Assembly: GCA_022843845.1 (NCBI GenBank)
Contig: JALHMW010000002.1
Coordinates: forward strand, 155,559-219,558
DNA length: 64,000 nt
Direction: 5' to 3'
From: Archangium sp.
GTDB taxonomy: Bacteria > Myxococcota > Myxococcia > Myxococcales > Myxococcaceae
Part shown: piece after piece, positions 1 through 7,744 of the stretch
Layout of the letters: each line of letters starts with the position of its first letter
Position numbering within the stretch: the stretch's first letter is position 1
Translations under genes and position numbers: made by a program
The notes under the pieces: model-generated
Database searches by the model: none
What the model was told of the DNA's origin: nothing
What the model saw: the letters and a program-made list of their open reading frames with translations, nothing else

Positions 1-945
1 GGTGACCACCAGCTGCTGCAAGGCCGCCTGCAGCCCGCGAATGGAGGGGTCGCCGCCCAGCGTCTTGTCACGGTCGGTCAGCTCGGCGATCGCGGTGTTG
101 CCGCGCACCAGCTTCATCACGCTGTTGTAGCCATCGACGAACTTCTGCAGCGTCTTCTGGGTGTCGGCGGTGCTCGTCGCGAGCACGAGATCTTCGGCCG
201 TGGCGGTCGTCGCCTTGAGGGTCATCGTCGTGCCAGGCACCACGTCGGCGAGCACGTTGCTGCGGCGCTCGAACTGCAGGCCGTCGACGGTCACCCTCGA
301 GTTCACCGCGCTCTGCACCGTGGTGGCGCCCAGGGGCTGGCCCATGTTCCCGGTCGAGATCTCGGTGATCTGAAGCGCGCTCGACGCTGGCTGGCCGACG
401 ACGAAGCCCGTGTCGCGCCGGGTGATGCTCAGGTACGCCTGCCCATTGGTCTCGAGCACGGTCGCGCTGATCGCCAGCCCCGTGCGGTTGAGCCGGTCGG
501 CGGCCTGGGTGAGGGTCATGCCGTCGTCGATGGCGACGAAGGTCGAGGTGCCGTCGATCGAGATGTCGAGCCCCCCTCCGCGGAGCTCGCTCGAGGCCGT
601 GGCGAACGCAGCGCTGCGCATTCGAGCCGCTTCGGCGAGCACGTCGACCTTCACCGAGTACCGGCCGCTCGCCGCGGTGGGGCTCGGGTTGGCAGAGAAG
701 CCAGTCTGCGTTCCCGTCGAGGTGACGCCCAGCACGCCGGAGCTCGAGAGCCCCGCGGCAGACGTTCGGAGCGCGCTCAACTTCGAGATGATCTCGCCGA
801 CCGCCGAGACCTGCGATCGGTAGGCGGTCTGCTGCTTCTTCGCCATGTCGACCGTGCGGCCCTCGATCTTCACGAGCTCGTTGACGATGGAGCCGGTGTC
901 GAGTCCTGACGAGAGGCCAGAAGCTCGGAAGCTGGGGGTGTTCAT
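1..945 (-). CDS. fliD: Flagellar hook-associated protein 2 (filament cap) FliD, 3' end cut by window
   Basis: FliD caps the growing filament and helps fold exported flagellin outside the cell. The reverse-strand reading from the ATG at 945 gives 315 residues and runs off the window start, so the C-terminal part is missing. The N-terminus carries the typical FliD opening (FRASGLSSGLDTGSIVNELV, about residues 6-25), followed by the coiled-coil-like helix and the repeated beta domains with DGMTLTQAADRLN-like segments. Start choice: the ATG at 945 begins exactly with the family N-terminus. A longer reading in another frame of the same strand (68-985) gives a low-complexity arginine-rich product and is a shadow. 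The gene lies directly downstream of fliC on the same strand, across a gap of about 180 bases. Family assignment is strong; the missing end cannot be assessed. Confidence 0.93.
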   Translation of the reverse strand, partial: MNTPSFRASGLSSGLDTGSIVNELVKIEGRTVDMAKKQQTAYRSQVSAVGEIISKLSALRTSAAGLSSSGVLGVTSTGTQTGFSANPSPTAASGRYSVKVDVLAEAARMRSAAFATASSELRGGGLDISIDGTSTFVAIDDGMTLTQAADRLNRTGLAISATVLETNGQAYLSITRRDTGFVVGQPASSALQITEISTGNMGQPLGATTVQSAVNSRVTVDGLQFERRSNVLADVVPGTTMTLKATTATAEDLVLATSTADTQKTLQKFVDGYNSVMKLVRGNTAIAELTDRDKTLGGDPSIRGLQAALQQLVVT

Positions 946-996
946 GGTCTCGTCCTGTCGCATCTGTGGCGCGTGAAGGGTTCACGCTGTTGCTCT

Positions 997-1012
997 TGCA
1001 AGGCGCGTTCGC
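997..1012 (-). promoter_or_regulatory. Weak sigma-54-like promoter candidate upstream of fliD
   Basis: Read on the minus strand, the sequence is GCGAACG-CGCC-TTGCA. The -12 half (TTGCA) is perfect and the spacing is right, but the -24 GG dinucleotide is broken (consensus TGGCACG). It sits about 50 bases upstream of the fliD ATG. It is the only promoter-like match in this gap. Alternatively, fliD is transcribed by readthrough from fliC. Confidence 0.28.
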
Positions 1013-1044
1013 AGCAGCTGCGAGCGACCCCCGAAACGACGAGA

Positions 1045-1064
1045 GCCCCCACGACGCCGGGGGC
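1045..1064 (-). terminator. Hairpin downstream of fliC
   Basis: A six-pair GC-only stem (GCCCCC / GGGGGC) with an eight-base loop lies about 60 bases past the fliC stop. On the minus strand it is followed by the T-containing stretch TCTCGTCGTTTC, which is not a clean T tract. A second, imperfect hairpin (GGGGA / TCCCC arms, 1089-1109) lies closer to the fliC stop. Together they could attenuate readthrough from the strongly expressed flagellin gene into fliD. Confidence 0.35.
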
Positions 1065-1125
1065 CCTGTTCGACATCACGCTGGGCGCGGGGAACCTTCA
1101 GGGCTCCCCGGACCCACCGGCGGAA

Positions 1126-1950
1126 TCAGCCGAGCAGCTTGAGGGCGACCTGCGGCGACTGGTTGGCCTGTGAAAGGACCGAGACACCGGCCTGCTGCAT
1201 CACCTGCGCGCGGGCGAGCTTGCTGGTCTCTTCCGCCACGTCGACGTCGCGGATGCGGCTGTTCGCGGCCGAGAGCGACTCGGACGACTGCTGAATCGTC
1301 TGCACCACGGAGGCGAGCCGGTTGCCGGCGGCGCCGAAGGTGGCGCGCGAGCTCGAGACGGTGTTCAGCGCCGCGTCGATGGTGGCCAGCGCGGCCTGCG
1401 AGCCAGCCTGGGTCGAGAAGTCCAGCGCGGCGACGCCGAGCGCGGTGGCCGTCGAGTCGACCGTCGAGACGGCGATGCGATCGTTCGCGGCGACGTCGCG
1501 AATGCCGACCTGGAAGGTGAGCGAGGTGGCCGAGTTCAGCAGCGAGGTGCCGTTGTATTCAGCGGCGTTCGCGATGCGGGTGATCTCGGTGATGAGCGCC
1601 GTGTTCTCAGTCTGAATGTAGCCGCGCTCCGAGTTGCCCACGCCGGACGAGGCCGACTGCATGGCGAGCTCACGCATACGGGTGAGCAGCTCGGTCGTCT
1701 GGTTCAGGTTGCCTTCCGCCGTCTGAATCAGCGACTGGGCGTCCTGCGCGTTGCGGTTGGCCTGGTTGAAGCTGCGCACCTGGGCCTGCAGGTTGCTGCT
1801 GATGCCGAGGCCGGCCGCGTCGTCACCGGCCTTGGTGATGCGGAAGCCGCTCGAGAGCTTGCTGAAGCTGTCGGCCTGCATGGTGTTGGTGTTGAACAAG
1901 TTCCGCTGAGCATTGAGTGACGCGATGTTGCTACGGATCGTGAAGGACAT
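1126..1950 (-). CDS. fliC: Flagellin FliC
   Basis: Structural subunit of the flagellar filament, exported unfolded through the flagellar type III system. The product is 274 residues, short for a flagellin. It has the conserved D0/D1 N-terminus (IRSNIASLNAQRNL, then KLSSGFRITKAGDDAAGL) and the matching C-terminal helix (IRDVDVAEETSKLARAQVMQQ), with only a small central domain of about 80 residues. The ATG at 1950 is chosen because the product then begins MSFTIRSN and is preceded by a strong AGGAGAGG ribosome site; the open frame continues upstream without family similarity. A sigma-28 type promoter lies at 2006-2032. It is a single flagellin in this window, next to fliD, and expression is expected to be late class, under FliA/FlgM. 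Confidence 0.97.
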   Translation of the reverse strand: MSFTIRSNIASLNAQRNLFNTNTMQADSFSKLSSGFRITKAGDDAAGLGISSNLQAQVRSFNQANRNAQDAQSLIQTAEGNLNQTTELLTRMRELAMQSASSGVGNSERGYIQTENTALITEITRIANAAEYNGTSLLNSATSLTFQVGIRDVAANDRIAVSTVDSTATALGVAALDFSTQAGSQAALATIDAALNTVSSSRATFGAAGNRLASVVQTIQQSSESLSAANSRIRDVDVAEETSKLARAQVMQQAGVSVLSQANQSPQVALKLLG

Positions 1951-2005
1951 TGCCTCTCCTGTGTTGGGGTGGTGAGGCGGTTGGTTCGTTCCGCCTGCAC
2001 AGATG

Positions 2006-2032
2006 GGTTCGGCACGCCCCGCGCCGGCCTTA
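2006..2032 (-). promoter_or_regulatory. Sigma-28 (FliA) type promoter of fliC
   Basis: On the minus strand the sequence reads TAAG, 15 bases, then GCCGAACC. The known sigma-28 pattern is TAAA-N15-GCCGATAA, so the spacing is exact, the -10 GCCGA core is intact and one base differs in the -35. It lies 56 bases upstream of the fliC ATG. Its -35 box overlaps the TAA stop codon of the upstream gene (2030-2032). FliA is encoded at 55008-55718. Confidence 0.7.
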
Positions 2033-4003
2033 AGCGGCTTCGAGTCGGTGAGCCAAAGAGGCCAGGTGCGACGACAGGCGACGCAGCACGCGAGAGCGCA
2101 CGGCCAGCACCTCGAGCGGCGAGCCGTCAGCCGGCTGACGCGCCATCGAGATGGTGGCGACCCGCACGCGACCCCGCACCTGCGGTGGCCAGTGCGAGAA
2201 GACGGTCTCTGCGAGGGCGTGCCAGCCCAGCGGTTGCCCAACGCCGAAACGATCATCTCCGAGCGTGACGATGGTTCGGTTGCTGGCGTCGATCTCGATC
2301 GCGAGCTCGACCGGCGCGGTGTCTTCGATCGAGACGCGCCCGCCCATCGACTCGAGCGAGGGGCTCACCGAGAGCTGAAAGGCAGCGCCTGCGTGCTGCT
2401 CGAGGAGCGCCCGGGTGTCTGCGATCCACGGCTGGAGCCAGCCTCGGCTCAGCTCCTCGACGAAGAGCGCGCCGGTGTGATCGACGAAGAGCGCACGAGC
2501 GACGGTATTCTGCTGAGTCGCGTAGAGCGTGGCGCGCACGGTGGGCTTGCCGGCGACGCTCCTGGGCGGCCGGAGCGCCGGCACCCACTCGGCGTGCTCG
2601 GGCAGCAGCGTGATGCGCCGCGGGCGAGACATCGCGGTGAGGAATGGCAGATCACGAATCGTCTTCGAAGCAGCCAGCAGCAGCCGGTCGCCGCGCTCCA
2701 CGCCGAAGCCGTTGCCCGCAGCCACCTCGGCCGAGGCGATCTGGCTCAGGCGCGACACCAGGAGCGGGCTCGCGCCAGGCCGAACCGACACCTCGATTCC
2801 GCGGCCGGCGGTGCGCAGCGACAGCGCGAGGCGAAGGCACGCCTCGGTCGTCAGGCGCCGTGCCCTGAGCCTGCCGGTCGGCCCGAGCGTCAACGCAAGG
2901 TGCTTCAAGAACCCCGGCTCGATCACGAAGAGCGTCCTCGGCGACTTGCTGTCCATCAGCGCGCGCGCCCGCCGCCACTCGCCCTGCGCGACGCACAGCT
3001 TCGGGGTCTCGGTGAGGGCCCGGGCCCTCAGCGCGTCGAGCGTCGAGGCGCTGAGCAGCGTGTGATCGTCGATCTTCAGGTGCCAGCCGGTCTCGTCCTG
3101 CACCTCGGTGGCGTGGTGTTTCTCGAGCACCTTCTCGAGCAGCGGCCGCAAGGCGGGCAGGAGCTGGGAGCCCATCACGGAGCGCTTGAGCTCGGCGCCG
3201 ATCACCTTGCGCGCAGCGCCCGTCAGCCGCTTCCATTGCAGATGGGCCGCGTGGCGAAGGACCCGCGACGCGAGCTCGAGCTCGACGATGCCTGGCTCGA
3301 CCGAGAGCTGGCGCACCAGAGGCAGGAGCCGGTCATCGCTCGACGCCGCAGCCGCGAACCGCTCGAGCGAGGCGAGGGCGATGCCGGGGAGCAGCCGGGC
3401 GAACGGCTCCTCTGACGACAGCGTCAACGCCAGCGCGCGCGCGAACGGCGTCGGCGCGGCCTTCACCACCTCGGCGGGATCGATCGACGCCTGCGTCGGA
3501 AGCTGAGGGACGTCACCCGCAGCGAGGCCCGCGAAGAAGAGCTGCTCTGCAGACAGGCCGGTGGAGCGGACGACGACGTTGAGCCCGGGCGCGCGCCGCT
3601 CACAGAGCTGGCGGAGCATCTGAATCCGCTCGTCGAGGCGCCGGTGATCTTCCTGCGAGCGCTCCGCGACGGCGAAGACGATGACGTCCCACCCGGTAGG
3701 TCGAGGGGCGACCAACACCGAGTGAATGAGCGGGCGCGTGCAGGTGAACCCGAGCGGCGGGGGCAGCTCGACGGCTTCGCAGGCCAGGCCCCAGCGTCGC
3801 CGTCGAGGCATGCGAGCGAGCCCGGGTGGTTCTTTGTCGTAGCCCGGCCGGCGGAAGCGCCCGCCCAGCAGCACGGGGAGGATCCGCACGATGGCGCGCT
3901 CGCTCGGCGCCATCAGCCGCAGCAGGTACGCGAGGCGACGCCTGAAGAACGGCGCCAGGGGGTGCGGTGCTACGGCTCGTTCTGGCCTCGCCCGACTCAT
4001 CAC
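2030..4003 (-). CDS. Uncharacterised 657-residue protein, possibly a degenerate class I adenylate cyclase (CyaA) homologue
   Basis: I do not recognise this confidently. It is the last gene of the flg operon, 13 bases after flgL and upstream of fliC. No signal peptide or membrane segment is seen, so it is probably cytoplasmic. Residues about 20-60 (LMAPSERAIVRILPVLL, then a PGY and a PPGL) resemble the N-terminus of enterobacterial CyaA (LLPTLLHYHHP...PGY...PKG). Near residue 145 GLSAEQLFFAGL recalls the LSAEEYFGASL segment. The nucleotidyltransferase signature GS...SDxD is absent; the equivalent stretch reads VLVAPRPTGWDVIVF. If related, it is therefore probably not catalytic. The remaining about 500 residues show no motif I can name. 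Start is GTG 4003 or ATG 4000. Co-transcription suggests a flagellar or cyclic-nucleotide-linked regulatory role; this is inference. Confidence 0.6.
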   Translation of the reverse strand: MMSRARPERAVAPHPLAPFFRRRLAYLLRLMAPSERAIVRILPVLLGGRFRRPGYDKEPPGLARMPRRRRWGLACEAVELPPPLGFTCTRPLIHSVLVAPRPTGWDVIVFAVAERSQEDHRRLDERIQMLRQLCERRAPGLNVVVRSTGLSAEQLFFAGLAAGDVPQLPTQASIDPAEVVKAAPTPFARALALTLSSEEPFARLLPGIALASLERFAAAASSDDRLLPLVRQLSVEPGIVELELASRVLRHAAHLQWKRLTGAARKVIGAELKRSVMGSQLLPALRPLLEKVLEKHHATEVQDETGWHLKIDDHTLLSASTLDALRARALTETPKLCVAQGEWRRARALMDSKSPRTLFVIEPGFLKHLALTLGPTGRLRARRLTTEACLRLALSLRTAGRGIEVSVRPGASPLLVSRLSQIASAEVAAGNGFGVERGDRLLLAASKTIRDLPFLTAMSRPRRITLLPEHAEWVPALRPPRSVAGKPTVRATLYATQQNTVARALFVDHTGALFVEELSRGWLQPWIADTRALLEQHAGAAFQLSVSPSLESMGGRVSIEDTAPVELAIEIDASNRTIVTLGDDRFGVGQPLGWHALAETVFSHWPPQVRGRVRVATISMARQPADGSPLEVLAVRSRVLRRLSSHLASLAHRLEAA

Positions 4004-4016
4004 GGCACCCGCTTGT

Positions 4017-4898
4017 CTAGAGCACGTCGAGCAACGTCAGCTTGAAGGACTTCGCCGCCGCCGACATCGAGGCCTCGAGCGCGCGCTCTGCCGCAGCGAA
4101 CCGGGTGCTGGCGTCGAAGATGTCGATGTCTTCCAGCTGGGCACGAGCGTCGGTCGCCGTGTCGCCGTTGATGCGCGCGGTGCTCGAGGCGACGTCGAAG
4201 ACGTTCATCATCGCGCCCGCGCGAGACTGTGAGGCGGTGACCTGCTTCATGCCGTCGGCGAGCTCCTGGATCGCCGCGCGAATGCCGGTGGCGTCGTTGG
4301 TGCCCAGCGCGGTCGAGAGGTTCGACAACGACGTCAGCACGTCGATGCCACCTCCGACGCCGCGGAACGTCGAGTCAGCGCGAATCGACGCGTCCTGCAG
4401 CACGCCGGGGGCGATCTCGACACGTCGGGTGTTGGTGTCTCCCAGGTACGCGCCCGTCGCGTCGAAGGGTGGCGCCTGGTCGGCGGTGCCTCCAAACAGG
4501 TAGCGGTCGCCCAACCTGATGTTGAGCTGTGAGACGACGGACTGGAAGAGCTGCTGCACCTCGACGCCCGCCGATGCGCGATCTCCTGCGTTGTAGGTGT
4601 CGTTGGAGAGCTGCACCGCGAGCTCCTGCGCCCGGCTCAGGGTGGTGACGACCTGTTGAAAGGCGCTGTCGACCGCGCCCAGCTCTTCACTCGCGCGATC
4701 GGCGGCGCTCTGCATCGCGCCCTGGCGGACCTTGTCCTGCGCGAAGCGGGTGATGAGGCCAGCGGCGGCAGCGTCGTCCCACGGGGCCTCGACACGCTTG
4801 CCTGAGGAGACCTGCGCGCCGACGACGGTGCTCTCTGCGCGGGAGCGCATCAGGCGCCGGTTCGCCAGATCGTACATGTAGCCGTCACTCACCCTCAT
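4017..4898 (-). CDS. flgL: Flagellar hook-associated protein 3 FlgL
   Basis: FlgL is the second hook-filament junction protein, assembled between FlgK and the filament. The 293-residue product opens MRVSDGYMYDLANRRL and shows the flagellin-like N- and C-terminal helices, plus the YLFGGTADQAPPFD segment around residues 145-160 that is typical of the family. The C-terminus (SFKLTLLDVL) matches the usual FlgL end. The ATG at 4898 is preceded by AAGGGAG at good spacing. It follows flgK by 13 bases in the same operon. Confidence 0.94.
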   Translation of the reverse strand: MRVSDGYMYDLANRRLMRSRAESTVVGAQVSSGKRVEAPWDDAAAAGLITRFAQDKVRQGAMQSAADRASEELGAVDSAFQQVVTTLSRAQELAVQLSNDTYNAGDRASAGVEVQQLFQSVVSQLNIRLGDRYLFGGTADQAPPFDATGAYLGDTNTRRVEIAPGVLQDASIRADSTFRGVGGGIDVLTSLSNLSTALGTNDATGIRAAIQELADGMKQVTASQSRAGAMMNVFDVASSTARINGDTATDARAQLEDIDIFDASTRFAAAERALEASMSAAAKSFKLTLLDVL

Positions 4899-4911
4899 CG
4901 TCGTGCTCCCT

Positions 4912-6306
4912 TCAGCGCAGCTGCATCAACGTCTCGAGCATCTGGTCGGCGGTCTTGATGACGCGGCTCACGGCCTCGTAGGCGCGTTGCGATCGCTGCA
5001 TGTTCACCAGCTCCTCGTCGATCGAGACGCCAGAGACCGACTGGCGCATCGCCGTGAGGTTGTTCAGCACCGCCTGGTCGCCCTCGCTGCGGGCCATGGT
5101 GCGCGCGGTGGTGGCGCCGTAGTTCGCCGTGATGCTCCCGAGCTCGGCTTCGGCGCTCCGGCCCGAGCTCAAGAGCTGCGACTCGGTGTTGATGATCGCC
5201 TGCGCGATGGAGCCGTCGCCAGGCGCGCCAGCCGCGGCGGCCGCAGGGAGCAGCGAGACGTTGGCCGCCAGCGCGGGATCGGTCGCCAGCATGCGCGCCG
5301 CGCCAGTGGCGGTCGCCGAGACCGAGAAGATCGACCGGCCCGTCGAGCCGTCGAGCGCGAAGCCCGTCTGCGACACCGCGTTGATGGCGTTGCCGAAGTC
5401 GAAGGCGAGCTGATCGAGGCGGGTCTGCGCGGTGGCCATCGCGCCGTCGCGCGCCGCGAGCATGCCGCCGAGCTCACCGCCTGGTGGTTGCGCGAGCTGC
5501 ACCGCGCTCGTCGCCGAGGGCGTCGTGATCCACAACGCCAGTCGACCGCCGTTGGCCAGATCAGGGAGCGCCGACAGCGACGCGGCCCGGTCGCCCTGCA
5601 CGAGCGAGAGGCCAGAGGGTAGGGTGAGGTTGGCGTCGCCGGTGTTGTTGGGAATGGGGCGGGCGCCGGTGAGCTCCGACACGCGATCGACGAGCCGCTG
5701 CCGGGCGTCGAGCAGATCGTTGGGCCGGCCGCCGTTGACCGAAGCCTGGGCGATCTCGGAGTTCAGCCGCGCCACCTGCTGCAGCGCCTCGTTCAGCTCC
5801 GGCAGCTCGCCCGCGAGCCGCGAGTCGACGCCGGAGCGTGCGCTGTCGAGCGCGGTCGCGGTCTGGTTGAAGCTCGCGGCCAGGCGCGTGGCTGCGGCGA
5901 CGGTCGCTTCACGAAGGTTCGGGCTGGCGGCGTTCTGCGCGAGCGCGCGGAGCTGGCCGTAGAAGTTCGAGAGCGCGTCGGTCAACCCTGCGTTGGGGCT
6001 CAACGCGCTGACGCCCTGGAGCAGCTGCGCCTCGGTCGTCGACTGACGCTCGGTGCCTGCGGCGACCGGCAGTTGCTGCTCGACGAAACGATCTCTCGCC
6101 TGCGTCACGGCCTGCAGCACGGCGCCGCGACCGATGAACGAGTTGCCGATCTGATCGGCTGGGCTGACGGCGGCGAGCTCGGCGCGCTGCCTCGCGAAGC
6201 CGGGCGTGTTCGCGTTGGTGAGGTTGTGCGCGACCGTCGATGAGTACGCCTGCTGCGCCGAGAGGCTCTGCGCTCCTTGACGGAGGACCGAGAGAAGGCC
6301 GCTCAT
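4912..6306 (-). CDS. flgK: Flagellar hook-associated protein 1 FlgK
   Basis: FlgK forms the first ring of the hook-filament junction. The 464-residue product has the rod/hook family N-terminus (QAYSSTVAHNLTNANTPGFA, about residues 19-38) and the C-terminal helix (SQRAYEAVSRVIKTADQM, about 440-458) that packs with it. In between is an alanine-rich helical and beta domain, with NFYGQLRALAQNAASPNLRE near residue 125. The start codon overlaps the flgN stop by one base (TGATG), indicating translational coupling. The length is at the short end for the family. Confidence 0.95.
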   Translation of the reverse strand: MSGLLSVLRQGAQSLSAQQAYSSTVAHNLTNANTPGFARQRAELAAVSPADQIGNSFIGRGAVLQAVTQARDRFVEQQLPVAAGTERQSTTEAQLLQGVSALSPNAGLTDALSNFYGQLRALAQNAASPNLREATVAAATRLAASFNQTATALDSARSGVDSRLAGELPELNEALQQVARLNSEIAQASVNGGRPNDLLDARQRLVDRVSELTGARPIPNNTGDANLTLPSGLSLVQGDRAASLSALPDLANGGRLALWITTPSATSAVQLAQPPGGELGGMLAARDGAMATAQTRLDQLAFDFGNAINAVSQTGFALDGSTGRSIFSVSATATGAARMLATDPALAANVSLLPAAAAAGAPGDGSIAQAIINTESQLLSSGRSAEAELGSITANYGATTARTMARSEGDQAVLNNLTAMRQSVSGVSIDEELVNMQRSQRAYEAVSRVIKTADQMLETLMQLR

Positions 6307-6776
6307 CAGACGTGCTCCGAGTGGGTGGACGCCTCGGTGGCTGCCAGCACGCCGCGCCGCCCGTAGGCCGCTGGACGTGGTGCGAGGTGTGCGACGTACG
6401 CGCGCACGAAGGTGAGCGCCCGCTCGGCGAGCGCCTGATTGAAGCCGTCGAGCTCCTTGAGGGCGCCCGTCAGCGCGCGAATTTCACCGAAGACCGAGCC
6501 GAGCTGCGCGCCTTCGAACGGGTACCAGGCCGTCAACTGCTCGAGCGTGACGTCGCGTTGGCCGTGCTCGACGGCGACCTGGCCGAGCGCCTGGGCGATC
6601 GAGTCCGAGAGCTGGCTCGAGCCCTGGTTGAAGGCCTCGCGCTCCGAGGCCTGGAGCAGCAGCGCGTCGACCTGCATGCCCTTGAGGACGCTGCGGGCCG
6701 CGCGCGCACGCTTCACCTCAGCGGCGAGCGTGTTGCGGAGCTGAATCGAGAGTGAGATCGCCGCTTCGAGTGGCAT
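6306..6776 (-). CDS. flgN: FlgN-like flagellar export chaperone
   Basis: FlgN binds the unfolded C-termini of FlgK and FlgL and delivers them to the export apparatus. The product (156 residues from the ATG at 6776; a TTG at 6779 could add one) is predicted mostly alpha-helical. It has the family-like N-terminal helix and the LLLQASEREAFNQ segment. Primary similarity is weak, as usual for FlgN, so the call rests mainly on size, helical character and position between flgM and flgK with a one-base overlap to flgK. The C-terminal about 30 residues look unstructured. Confidence 0.7.
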   Translation of the reverse strand: MPLEAAISLSIQLRNTLAAEVKRARAARSVLKGMQVDALLLQASEREAFNQGSSQLSDSIAQALGQVAVEHGQRDVTLEQLTAWYPFEGAQLGSVFGEIRALTGALKELDGFNQALAERALTFVRAYVAHLAPRPAAYGRRGVLAATEASTHSEHV

Positions 6777-6794
6777 CAAGGTGCCTGAGGTGGG

Positions 6795-7094
6795 TCACTG
6801 CAGCAGCGCGCGCAACTTCGCTTCGAGCTCAGCCTGCGAGACGAGCTGGTTCGCGATCTGCTGGGGTGAGGGGTAGTACTGGCCGCTCTTCACGGCGGCG
6901 ATGACGTCCTGAACGCGCTGTGCCCGGCTCGAGGCCGCGATGTTCTGGGCCGCCGAGAGATCGACCGCAGGGCCTTTCGAGACCGACACCTTCTCCTTCG
7001 GACCCTCGGAGGCCTCGGCCTTCTGAGCTGGTGCTGCCGCACGCTGCGCTGCCAGCGGAACGATCTGCCCTGCCTTCTGGTCGGTGACTTTCAT
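6795..7094 (-). CDS. flgM: Anti-sigma-28 factor FlgM
   Basis: FlgM binds FliA in the cytoplasm and is exported once the hook is complete, which releases late transcription. The 99-residue product has the expected form: a disordered N-terminal half rich in Ala, Lys and Glu, then the FliA-binding C-terminal half (RVQDVIAAVKSGQYYPSPQQIANQLV-type segment, about residues 60-86) ending in a short helix. Its ATG overlaps the flgJ stop (ATGA at 7091-7094). Its partner is fliA at 55008-55718, and the sigma-28 promoter at 2006-2032 is a likely target of this switch. Confidence 0.9.
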   Translation of the reverse strand: MKVTDQKAGQIVPLAAQRAAAPAQKAEASEGPKEKVSVSKGPAVDLSAAQNIAASSRAQRVQDVIAAVKSGQYYPSPQQIANQLVSQAELEAKLRALLQ

Positions 7095-7744
7095 GGGGTC
7101 TCTCCACCGTGCTCTTCGACACCGAGTCGGTAGGACTTAAGGGCGCGGACCGGATCAATCGGATGACCCCCCTCGCGCACCTCGAGATGAAGGTGCGGGC
7201 CAGTGCTTCTGCCGGTTTGGCCGACGGTCGCGATGACAGCACCCTCTGGGACGACCTGGCCCCGGGTCACCAGCACCTCGCTCGCGTGGGCGTACAGGGT
7301 CGTGGTGCCGTCATCGTGCTGGAGCTCGACGGCGTTGCCGTAGCCACCGCGCTCGCCCGCGAAGATCACGGTCCCGGCCTTCGCGGCGGGAATCGGGGTT
7401 CCTTCCGAGGCAGGCAGGTCGACGCCGGTGTGCATCGACGGCTTGTGGTGGAGCGGGTCGACGCGCTGACCGAACCCCGATGACATGTGTTCGAACCCGC
7501 GCGAGGTCCCGTGCCCCTGGGGCATGGGTGCCGCCGGCGTCGTGGTGTCTGGCTGACCCGCCGTCATGAGTTTGGCGAGACCCATTCCGCCGCTCTTCGC
7601 GACCGCGTCGGCCAACGACTCCGCGAACAGATCGTACGCATGTGCGCTGCCTGGTGAACTCGAGCCCTTGAAGACGCCGGAGCTGTGGAGGAGCTGCTTG
7701 AGCAAGACGCTCTCGAGCTGGGTGGCGGCGTCGTTGAGCTTCAT
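7091..7744 (-). CDS. flgJ: FlgJ-type rod-binding domain fused to an M23 (LytM) peptidoglycan endopeptidase
   Basis: In enterobacteria FlgJ caps the growing rod and opens the peptidoglycan with a C-terminal glucosaminidase. Here residues about 1-65 form the rod-binding domain (LNDAATQLESVLLKQLL ... AYDLFAESLADAVAKSGGMGLAKLM). After a short Thr/Pro linker, residues about 80-205 form an M23 metallopeptidase with zinc ligands H105 and D109 (MHTGVDLPA) and H184/H186 (GPHLHLEVR). A peptide-cutting enzyme therefore replaces the glycan-cutting one. No signal peptide is seen, consistent with export by the flagellar type III system. The gene overlaps flgI by one base (TGATG) and flgM by four. Confidence 0.9.
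   Translation of the reverse strand: MKLNDAATQLESVLLKQLLHSSGVFKGSSSPGSAHAYDLFAESLADAVAKSGGMGLAKLMTAGQPDTTTPAAPMPQGHGTSRGFEHMSSGFGQRVDPLHHKPSMHTGVDLPASEGTPIPAAKAGTVIFAGERGGYGNAVELQHDDGTTTLYAHASEVLVTRGQVVPEGAVIATVGQTGRSTGPHLHLEVREGGHPIDPVRALKSYRLGVEEHGGETP

Noticed and set aside
1951..2256. Longer flagellin start at 2256
   Set aside because: The added 102 residues are Arg/Cys/Trp-rich and contain the sigma-28 promoter and the end of the upstream gene; the MSFTIRSN start is universal in form.
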